A stretch of DNA of 64,000 nt from Lentinus brumalis (lineage: Eukaryota > Basidiomycota > Agaricomycetes > Polyporales > Polyporaceae). Both the position numbers and the translations under genes were made by a program. The notes below the pieces were generated by a model. The model saw nothing but the letters and a program-made list of their open reading frames with translations. It searched no databases and was not told where the DNA came from. This document shows positions 56,381 to 64,000 of this stretch, one piece after another; the stretch's first letter is position 1, and every line of letters begins with the position of its first letter. Where the stretch lies: positions 62,001 through 126,000 of the forward strand of contig MARA01000068.1 of assembly GCA_001792895.1 (NCBI GenBank), written 5' to 3'.

Positions 56381-59300
56381 ATGACCGTACCCACCTCGTA
56401 CGCACACGCCGTGACGGCCCCAAGCGCGCGCGCGAGGCTGCCGAGCCTCAGCGCGAGGAACCATGCACGCGTCCTCGTCCCTGCTACCCCCGAAGACGAT
56501 GCGATGTCCGACATCCCCGTTGCTACAGAAGACGAAAATTCAGACGATGAGCTGGCCACCGAGAGAGCATCCGGCACCCTGACACGCGACTCGGACACCC
56601 TCTCCAGTGTGACACTGAGCCAGGCGTCCCTCACGCCGCCCCCCTTGGCTCAAAGGCCTGCCACTGTACGTTCAGCGGTTCCGCGCCTGCAGACGCACTG
56701 GTGTAACCCACTCACGCTCACGAGACAGCTCGCAACGCATGCAACTAATCTACGGTCGCCGCTCCCGCCAAGCTCGCCGCTCCCGTCGAGCTCGCCGCTC
56801 CCCGCGAGCTCCCCTCTTCCAGCGACATCCCCGATCCCAGTGAGCCCTGCCCTCCTATCGAGCTCCCCAATCAACTCGTCCCGGCCGCCTCGTCCGATCC
56901 GCGTAGGCGCAGCGGAAATGTCATCCCCGATCGACGTCGACTTCGGCACTGATAGCGAATCGGCGGCAGTCGCTACTCCGACCCCCAGACCACGTCTCGG
57001 CGGCGTGAATGGAGGCGAGCTGCTCCCAATGCTGCGGCTGGGCCACGGAGGACAGGCAGGTATGAGCTGAATGTGACTCGGTGCGGGCAGCAATCTAACA
57101 TACATGCTCTGGGGCCTATAGGAGGCGCCAACACGCAGCCTCTCCCCCAAAACAACGCTCCAAGGGCCAGGGAAGCTAGTACCCATGGGCTCCCAACGGA
57201 GGACCTCGCTGAGATACACCACCGCTCGCGATCTCGCACCGGAGACAGCACAGAGCTTTACTGGAACCATGTGGAGACCCCGCGCCTCTCAGAGACGTCG
57301 CGCATCACCCCCGTAGCGACCCTAGACCCGACAACGGGCACGCGTGGTCAAAACCGGTGCAAGGAGACGGGATCCGGCACAAACCCTGCAAGTATCCCTA
57401 CCAGAAAACGTTTCTGGGTCGGATCGCCCGACCCGGAAGACGCGCGCAGACAACAGAGTCGTCCGAGGCTCGAGGGTACCACGCCCCTACTGAGGAACAA
57501 CTGCTCGCTCCCCGGCATCGACGACAACCCCTGGGATAGCGGAAGGCGAGGCGCAGGGAGACGCGCTCCGACGGATCAAAGCCAGGCTTTCGCGCCTCCG
57601 GCTTTCTCGACGCCAGCTGCTCAGACACGCGCCCTCACCGACTCCCCAGCCACGCCACTGAATGCGAACACGTCGGGACGCCCACCCACTCCACACAACA
57701 ACTACGACTCACCTGACATCATCCGCAACGACGCCGACGTAACGCGGGCGCGCGCGACGTCTCGCCGCGACGCGGACCAAGAACGTGGCTACGAGCACGG
57801 CTCGAACGATGTTGACGACGAGAACGCGATGGACGAAGACATAGCATCGCCTGGGCGCGACTCCGAGCTCGACGACTCACGGCACAAGCGGAAAGATAAG
57901 GGGAAAGCAAGGGGGACATGGCAAGAGGACGAACAAGACGACGTCGAAGAGCACGCTGAGGAACGCGCGGACCAGTGGAACGAGGAGGAGCTGCGCGAGG
58001 CACGCATGCTGAGCCTCGCGCACGCAGTCGGAGAGCGGTCGCACACACGACGCGGCGGCTACACTGACGAGTACACGCAAGGGCGCGAGGCGGCGACAGC
58101 CAACGTAACGAGCGGAGGACCTTTTGCTCGGCAGATGAACCGCAACGACGCTGGGACCTCTGGAAGGCGCGAACGCAGCACCGCGCCCCGTGTGGCATAC
58201 GAATTCAAGACGCAAGAGTGGGACGTCCCAGTCGGACACTCGACGCACGGTCACCCACGCAGCAGGCGCAACGACTCGCAACGGCCAGGCTACTCTAGGG
58301 AACGCTCGGAGTTTCGCCCCCTGCCGAATACGAGGGCTGCAGACTACATCACTCAGAGCCGCGTCCATGAACACTGGCTGCCCCAGAGATCGCCGATGTC
58401 GCACGTCGCGGGCCTGAGTCGCCCTGTCTCCCCGCAAGGTCACGGCAGGCCAGCCCGCGGTGCGGAACAACGCTGGCGCAGTCGCGGAGAGCCGGAAGCG
58501 GAGGCGTATTTCTTCTCCGAGCACAGGCACTCTATGCAGCGCTCGAGAAGGGACGACTGGACTCCGCCGCGCAATGCGAGCCCCTCCGCGGAGGCAGGAC
58601 GCTATGCGGGCGAGGGCGAGGACGTCTTGGCCAAGGAAGATGGAGAAATCTTTCCGACGATTCTGGACGATCTGGCGGCGCAAGACGACGAGCCGATGGC
58701 CAGGCCCGAAGGCGGGGTTCCCAGAGTCCACCACGACGACCCCGAGACGGCGATACGAGGCATGTCTACGGAGTGGGTGCGTGAAGTATGGGGCGATCCG
58801 CCGAACTCGGACCTCCTGGTGGACATCTACAACTACAGATATTCCGAAGATGAATCACTCAACAGGCGTATCTCGGAGACGCTACGCATGTACATCGCGC
58901 GCATCACGGGTGAGCACGACTTTGACGTCGTCCCGCCCGAAGCGGAGACCGACTCGAGGCTCGCGACGCGCGATCTGCCGACATCGTGGGCGATCCGAGG
59001 CCTCACGCCGGAGGGAGTGGCAAGGGCGACGGAGAGGCACTTATGGTCTTTCCGTCAGCTATCCTTCTTCACGGCACCGCGCGCGACCAGGATGCCGAGC
59101 TGGATTGGTACGCTGGGAGGCTTTCTGGACGGAAACGTCGCCAAGATCCGGGCTGCTATCACACGAGTGCTGCGCGAGCTGGACATGATGACATGGATCG
59201 CGAACCTGGTCATGGCGAACCCGGAGTTCAGAGGCCGCCCAGTCGGAGAGGCCATAGAGGCAGTCATACGCTCTCTCAGGATAGAGGTCCTACAGATGGG

Positions 59301-59859
59301 AAATGGGAACTATCTGGCGAACTTCTACCTCAGATCGCCGACGAGGATCATACGCGAATGGCGTCGCTGGGCAGCGGAGCTCCGAGGAAGGCGGTACAGA
59401 ACGTTTGCAATCGGCACGGGCAGGATGAGGAACATCTCCCAGTGCCCGGGCTGCCGCAGTGTCGCGCACCCATCCCACCTCTGCCCATACCCGAGGCTTC
59501 CCGGATGGAACGGGCCTGAGCAAGGCGAAGGCGTTTTCGGTGAACGGCGAAGGAACGCGGGCCGGTCCCGTTCCCCGAGGCGCTACAACAGAGGCGGTCA
59601 AGGCGACTCACGGGGAGGCACATCGCGCAACAACGCGGACTATCGCTCGGCAGCCAATTACAACACCCCGCGCAACCAAGGGAATGGCGACCGCAGCCGC
59701 AGACAAGACGGCCACCACGATGGCGACCGCAACTGGAACCGCAGACACGACAACAACCGTAACGGCGATCGCGGAGACGGAAACGACCGCAACAGAGGAA
59801 ACCAAGGCCCGGGTTGGCCCCGCAAGAAGGACGAGGGCGCGGGGCGGAGGAGATTCTAG
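56381..59859 (+). CDS. LINE ORF1, gag-like protein with CCHC knuckle
   Basis: The ATG at 56381 begins MTVPTSYAHAVTAPSARARL. The first frame runs to a GTATGA donor at 57060; a 62-bp GT-AG segment (57060-57121) removed in phase 1 joins it exactly to the second frame, giving 1138 residues without a stop. The N-terminal half is disordered: Ser/Pro runs (SPLPSSSPLPASSPLP) and charged stretches (DDVEEHAEERADQWNEEEL). Around 58740-59400 is a folded region (GMSTEWVREVWGDPPNSDLL, WSFRQLSFFTAPRATRMP, NLVMANPEFRGRPVGEAIEA). A CX2CX4HX4C knuckle (CPGCRSVAHPSHLC, near 59438-59480) follows, then an RG/DN-rich tail. Gag-like LINE proteins bind the element RNA and act as chaperones. An intron in a retroelement is odd: the alternative is two separate ORFs or an old frameshift. 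Confidence 0.6.
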
Positions 59860-60118
59860 TCTGCCACCGGTGCGCGGACGTTAGCTGACGACTACGAGCT
59901 TGACCTCTTGTGACAACCTTTCCTTTCTTGATACCCGCGCGATCTGAATGGGCAGAACCCGCGGCAGGACGAACGACTGCACACGATCACCGTAACGTTC
60001 TACACGACATGTATAACCACGACGAGTTGATGCTATAAATGAGTGACGAGAGAATCTGGACATCGCGCGACGGTCGGGGATCAGTTGACACGGCAACCTG
60101 TAGGAAGTAAACGTCCGA

Positions 60119-60438
60119 ATGGGGGTTAGTATGGCGCGTTTGGATGTGACTGACGGCGAACTCCTGAAAGTTGACCTACCAGGAGGGGACTGCGCGGATT
60201 TCTGGCAAGATCGGTATGCAGCGCTTGCTAGGAATCCAGCGCAGAGGTCGCCGCGAGCCCAAATATACTGGTTCCTAGAACACAGGAAAGCTTGCGGACC
60301 ACTACAACGGCTGGCTTATTCAAGCCCGGCGAAGCCGAGCTATATGCTAAAGCACTCAAGATGATCTGGCTGCAGGACACCTTCTTGATGCGACCGCCAC
60401 CCGAGACACAGGCATATGTGACTAGAGTTGGAGCATAG
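60119..60438 (+). CDS. small middle ORF of the LINE, frame change inside
   Basis: The ATG at 60119 gives MGVSMARLDVTDGELLKVDL, then DFWQDRYAALARNPAQRSPR and IYWFLEHRKA. In the +1-shifted frame the coding sense continues RTTTTAGLFKPGEAELYAKA and LKMIWLQDTFLMRPPPETQA to TAG 60436, whereas the original frame stops at 60362. The switch is near 60295, around GCTTGCGGACC. Related elements, as I recall them, have the two halves as one protein. The last 17 bp of this frame overlap the open frame of ORF2. It may be the C-terminal part of ORF1 or a separate protein; either a one-base lesion or programmed shifting would explain the break. Confidence 0.4.
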
Positions 60439-60523
60439 TCGTAACCCAACTGACATCGCGACTACCACCACACAATTACAATATAACATACAACCCACGG
60501 ATGAATGTACGGTCAACGGAAAC

Positions 60524-63500
60524 ATGCATGCTGCGGGGACGGGAGGCAGAGGGAGAGATAGTGCCGCTCCCTCCGCCGGCGAGCGACCCCGCAACAACGG
60601 CGGCACAGCGCGCGGCTACGGGATAGACACACGGGCTGGGAATTGGACGATCAGCAACCAGGATCAACAGGGGCGAGGGAGTTCTCGGAGTGCTACCTCC
60701 AATACTCCGGAGGAAGCGCCACGAACGCATATCCGGACAGAAGGACAAGCCCGAAGGCGCCTCAATGAGAACGACCGGAAAACTACTATCAAGATTGCTT
60801 CGCTCAACATGAATGGCTTCGGGAACCTTACCCAAGACCATCCGGAGAACAAGTGGAGCAAGGCATACCGGATGCTATCAGAACATCGAATAGGTGTTCT
60901 CCTCCTACAGGAGATGCACTTAACTGAGGAAAGGAAAGCAGCCATTCATAGAATGTTTGCGAAGAAAATCAAGGTTCTCTACTCCGCGCACCCAACAGCC
61001 CCGACCCAGAGAGAGGGAGTGGCGGTGGTACTGAACTGTAGGTACGTAAACACGACAGACATATCTGTCGAGGAGATTGTCCCAGGACGCGCCCTCCAAG
61101 TAAAAATCCCCTGCCAAGGAGGAGAAGCAAAGCATATTCTCTGCGTATATGCCCCCACATCAAGTGGAGTAGACGAGCGTCGACGCTTCTTCGACGAAGT
61201 CCGATCATACTACGAGTCCCACCCGACACTCCACAAGCCTGACCTGATGGCAGGCGATTTCAATAATGTGGAGGATGCGCTAGATCGACTGCCGGTGAAC
61301 GGAGGCCCCGACAAGTCCATGAACGTGCTGGACAAACTAAAAATTAGTCTAGGGTTAATGCTGGCCGACGGATGGAGGGTCACATACCCAACCCTAAGGG
61401 AATATACATTTCACAGAGGTACTGGACGGGACGCAGTCTTCTCAAGGCTCGACCGCATCTACGTATCCACGGCGACCTTTGACGGTGCTAGAGAATGGAC
61501 GATCTGTGAGGCGGGGATCAAAACAGATCACAGCTTGATATTGGTGCAACTCACGACTGCCAATGCGCCGGTGGTGGGACCCGGCCGACCTGTTTTCTCC
61601 CTGCATTTGATCCGCGACAAGAAGCTAAACAGAGCCATAAAGCTCCGAGGCCTAGAGGCCATACGCGAGCTAGCAGTCCTAGAATCGTCGGGTTTGAGAT
61701 CGGAGGAAGCGAACCCGCAGCTGCTGCTGCACCGATTCAAAGGCGAAGCAATGAAGCTCGCCCGAACACGCGAACGGGAAGTAGTCCCGAAGATGCTAGC
61801 GGAGATTCGCCAAGGCGAGAAAGCCTTGAGGATGGTCAAAGCAAGTACGAGCTTAGCAGAGGACGCCAAAGTGACAGAAGCGGCGGCTCTCACGAGACAA
61901 ATACGAGAACTTAAGCAGAGACGTTTCAACCAACAACAGCAAAATTCACGAGCCACGCACCGTATCTACGGAGACCGCCCGACCAAGTACTGGTCCAGGC
62001 TTCACCGCGAGTGCGCGCCCCGCGACATCATCAACGCGTTCGAGAAAGAGGACCAACTGGGTATCGCAGGGGAGAAAGTCTACGAGACCGATTCAGTCAA
62101 GATGGCTCGAATGGCGCGCACGCACCATATGAATGTGCAACGCGACGACCCGAGTGTACGCACGGGCGAAGAACGCGCCAGAGACATATCCGAGGCACTA
62201 AATAGCCTAGAAGAAGAAGTGTCAGATGAGCAGGCGGACGTGCTAGGTGACGCAATCACCTACGACGAGTGTGCTAGGTCACTGCAGACAGCCAAGAGCG
62301 GTACGGCGCCTGGATTAGACGGGATCCCCTTTGAGTTTTGGAAAGCCTTGCAGGCACGGTATATCGAAGATTCTCGCTTCCCTGGACGTACGAAATTTGA
62401 TGTCATCAAACTGCTGACGGCGGCTTTCGAAGATGCGAGGAGCCATGGTGTTAGCGACAAGACAGGCCTTGCACACGGCTGGATGGCCCCGATCTACAAG
62501 GAAAAAGGAGAACGCACCAGGGTCGTAAACTACAGACCCATAACCCTGCTCAATACGGACTATAAGCTCCTCAGCAAAACGCTAGCTGTCCGGCTGGCGG
62601 TGGTCGCCCCGAAACTCATCCACAAAGCCCAAGCAGGCTTCGTTCCGGGCAGAAGGATTCACGACCACACACAGCTAGCCCGGATAATGATGTGCTGGGC
62701 AGAGGAGAACGGAACAAACGGAGCCATTGTCGCATTAGACCAGGAAAAGGCATACGACAAGATAGCCCACGACTATCTCTGGAAAGTCCTAGAGAAATTC
62801 GGGATCCCAGATTCCTTCATTCGGCTGGTCAAATCACTATACCGCAATGCGAAGACGGCAGTGATGATAAATGGAGTACTCAGCGAAGCGTACAGAATAT
62901 ACCGAGGAGTGAGACAAGGCGACCCGCTGTCATGCCTGCTTTTCGACCTGGCTATCGAACCTCTGTCAGCCATGATCAGAAAATCGGACATCGAAGGCTT
63001 CAACATACCGAAATGCAACGAGGTGCTCAAGGCCGTCCTGTTCGCAGACGATACGACGGTATACCTCTCAGAGAGAGACGACTTCGGCACTCTACAGCGA
63101 GTACTGGACACCTGGTGCTCGGCTGCAAAGGCCAGATTCAACATCAGTAAAACAGAGATCATACCCATCGGGCGCCCGAGCTTCAGGGAAACAATGGCAG
63201 AAACGTACCGCGAAACGGGGGCATGGAAAAACTACCCACGAGGTGTGCACGTCGCGCGCGATGGCGAGGCAGTCAGGATACTAGGGGCCTTTTTCGGCAA
63301 CGGAGTAAACCAGGTTGACGTCTGGACTCTAGTACTGAACAAGATTGTAGCAATGAGGCAGCCGCTAATGCTGGCGCTGGCGAAATGGAGATCGGGACAC
63401 GCTACCCTTCAGGGGAAAAAGCATGTCATCCAAATGATCATTGGAGGCATGACACAATTCTTCACGACAGTGCAACGCATGCCGGATACGATACTTAAAA

Positions 63501-64000
63501 GGCTGGACAAGCTCATAAGAGGCTACTTATGGGACGAAAGACACAACTCACCGGTAGGCATGAAACACATATACCTCCCTATTGAGCTAGGAGGGCTGGG
63601 GATATTGGATCTCAGAGCTCGCAGAGATGCCATCGACGTGATGTGGCTGAAGACATATCTGACCTTCAGCAAAGAGCGACCCTTATGGGCATTCCTCGTC
63701 GACGACCTCCTCGCGAACCACGTCCCAAAGGAATGCCAGCCGAAGCTTCTCAAACTAAGAGTCAACCCATTTATGCAGAAATGGAAACCAAAATCCAGAG
63801 GTCTCCCCGCGGAACTACAAGGGTTAATGAAAGTAGCCCGCAAATACGGAGTCAGAATGGAAGGACTTGCCTTCTCCAAGGATATCCAGTCGGCCATACC
63901 GATGTGGGACCATATATACGCCGACCAGAAACGTCTGGGCAGATTGACATGTCCGTCAAAGCTACTAACCTGCCTCCAATCGGTCCATAATGCGGTGACG
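60524..64000 (+). CDS. LINE ORF2: AP-endonuclease and reverse transcriptase, intact to window end
   Basis: The frame is open from 60422 to the last base with first ATG at 60524, at least 1159 codons, 3' end outside the window. The APE-type endonuclease comes first: IASLNMNGFGNLT, VLLLQEMHLTEERKA (Glu), LCVYAPTSSGVDERR, DLMAGDFNNVEDALDRLP, VFSRLDRIYVSTATF and KTDHSLILV. A long helical linker follows, rich in Glu/Arg/Gln. The reverse transcriptase holds SGTAPGLDGIPFEFWKAL, VVNYRPITLLNTDYKLLS, AQAGFVPGRRIHDHTQLAR, IVALDQEKAYDKIAHDYL (motif A), YRGVRQGDPLSCLLFDLAIE (motif B) and LFADDTTVYLSE (motif C, FADD at 63041-63052). Thumb-like and downstream helices (RILGAFFGNGVNQ, GYLWDERHNSPVG) continue to the edge. 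All catalytic residues I can identify are present. The enzyme nicks target DNA and copies the RNA at the nick. This is the best candidate for a recently active element here. Confidence 0.85.
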   Translation, partial: MHAAGTGGRGRDSAAPSAGERPRNNGGTARGYGIDTRAGNWTISNQDQQGRGSSRSATSNTPEEAPRTHIRTEGQARRRLNENDRKTTIKIASLNMNGFGNLTQDHPENKWSKAYRMLSEHRIGVLLLQEMHLTEERKAAIHRMFAKKIKVLYSAHPTAPTQREGVAVVLNCRYVNTTDISVEEIVPGRALQVKIPCQGGEAKHILCVYAPTSSGVDERRRFFDEVRSYYESHPTLHKPDLMAGDFNNVEDALDRLPVNGGPDKSMNVLDKLKISLGLMLADGWRVTYPTLREYTFHRGTGRDAVFSRLDRIYVSTATFDGAREWTICEAGIKTDHSLILVQLTTANAPVVGPGRPVFSLHLIRDKKLNRAIKLRGLEAIRELAVLESSGLRSEEANPQLLLHRFKGEAMKLARTREREVVPKMLAEIRQGEKALRMVKASTSLAEDAKVTEAAALTRQIRELKQRRFNQQQQNSRATHRIYGDRPTKYWSRLHRECAPRDIINAFEKEDQLGIAGEKVYETDSVKMARMARTHHMNVQRDDPSVRTGEERARDISEALNSLEEEVSDEQADVLGDAITYDECARSLQTAKSGTAPGLDGIPFEFWKALQARYIEDSRFPGRTKFDVIKLLTAAFEDARSHGVSDKTGLAHGWMAPIYKEKGERTRVVNYRPITLLNTDYKLLSKTLAVRLAVVAPKLIHKAQAGFVPGRRIHDHTQLARIMMCWAEENGTNGAIVALDQEKAYDKIAHDYLWKVLEKFGIPDSFIRLVKSLYRNAKTAVMINGVLSEAYRIYRGVRQGDPLSCLLFDLAIEPLSAMIRKSDIEGFNIPKCNEVLKAVLFADDTTVYLSERDDFGTLQRVLDTWCSAAKARFNISKTEIIPIGRPSFRETMAETYRETGAWKNYPRGVHVARDGEAVRILGAFFGNGVNQVDVWTLVLNKIVAMRQPLMLALAKWRSGHATLQGKKHVIQMIIGGMTQFFTTVQRMPDTILKRLDKLIRGYLWDERHNSPVGMKHIYLPIELGGLGILDLRARRDAIDVMWLKTYLTFSKERPLWAFLVDDLLANHVPKECQPKLLKLRVNPFMQKWKPKSRGLPAELQGLMKVARKYGVRMEGLAFSKDIQSAIPMWDHIYADQKRLGRLTCPSKLLTCLQSVHNAVT

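Larger units (their letters stand above)
54300..64000 (+). mobile_element. second LINE, well preserved, runs off the window
   Basis: The co-linear ORFs on the plus strand (54349-54975, 56381-59859, 60119-60438, 60524 onward) have the layout of a non-LTR retrotransposon: a gag-like ORF1 with a CCHC knuckle, then endonuclease and reverse transcriptase in one ORF. Motifs such as LDQEKAYDK and FADDT place the reverse transcriptase in an L1-like group found in basidiomycetes. The left boundary is a guess. Its codon and base composition (A-rich in ORF2) differ from the older LINE at 39.5 kb. Confidence 0.65.

Noticed and set aside
54770..57270. Long minus-strand ORFs opposite the second LINE (for example 54770-55843 and 56650-57270)
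   Set aside because: They are antisense to or interleaved with the plus-strand LINE ORFs, lack domains, and are rich in Arg/Ser/Leu as expected from the strand composition.
1..64000. tRNA, rRNA or other structural RNA genes
   Set aside because: I looked for cloverleaf-like or conserved rRNA words and recognised none; a tRNAscan or Infernal run would be needed to exclude them.

Overview
The window looks like a transposon-rich stretch of a filamentous basidiomycete nuclear genome, most likely an agaricomycete. The reasons are short GT-AG introns of about 45-65 bp in most genes, a GC-rich coding style, a Kyakuja-Dileera-Zisupton (KDZ) transposase remnant, a KDM3-type JmjC gene, and several hypothetical families I know only from agaricomycete genomes. 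I saw no prokaryotic operon features, no rRNA or tRNA gene and no CRISPR array. Family names below come from remembered motif patterns, not from a search.

Layout. 0-6.2 kb: two minus-strand members of one small 'WP-motif' family (576-1480 and 4746-6211), a degraded KDZ transposase between them on the plus strand (1831-3645), and a hairpin-bearing degenerate repeat (3820-4470). 8-19 kb: a block of short spliced genes without known function. It holds an apparently intact six-exon helical protein gene (8598-9788), a broken inverted paralogue of it (16100-16800), a disordered minus-strand protein (10767-11834), fragments of a DUF6589-like protein and a RecQ-like helicase, and a two-part hypothetical gene (16858-18830). 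21.6-27.2 kb: a very long zinc-finger/PHD gene with several disruptions. 27.6-30 kb: two clean minus-strand three-exon genes. 32.2-34.8 kb: an apparently intact JmjC histone-demethylase-like gene.

37.6-49.7 kb is a nest of mobile elements. An LTR retrotransposon remnant (two LTR copies plus gag) was invaded by a non-LTR retrotransposon that left a 40-bp target-site duplication and an A9 tail. That LINE was itself split inside its RNase H domain by a hAT transposon, which carries a nearly intact transposase and a second, unrelated gene. Just downstream is a 646-bp non-autonomous hAT-like element with a perfect 8-bp target duplication (49989-50634), then a broken integrase-type transposase (51050-52210) running into a 1.4-kb satellite with a 386-bp higher-order period (52180-53620).

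54.3-64 kb holds a second, much better preserved LINE. It has an unidentified 208-residue ORF, a gag-like ORF1 with a CCHC knuckle, a small middle ORF, and an endonuclease/reverse-transcriptase ORF2 that is open to the end of the window.

How the parts relate: most of the window is mobile DNA at different ages. Differences between repeat copies fall largely at CG versus TG/CA positions, and two broken ORFs stop at a TGA where Arg (CGA) would fit, so methylation-linked C-to-T decay is a plausible common cause. The JmjC gene, the helical gene at 8.6 kb, the pair at 27.6-30 kb and the ORFs of the two youngest elements are the best candidates for genes still making protein.
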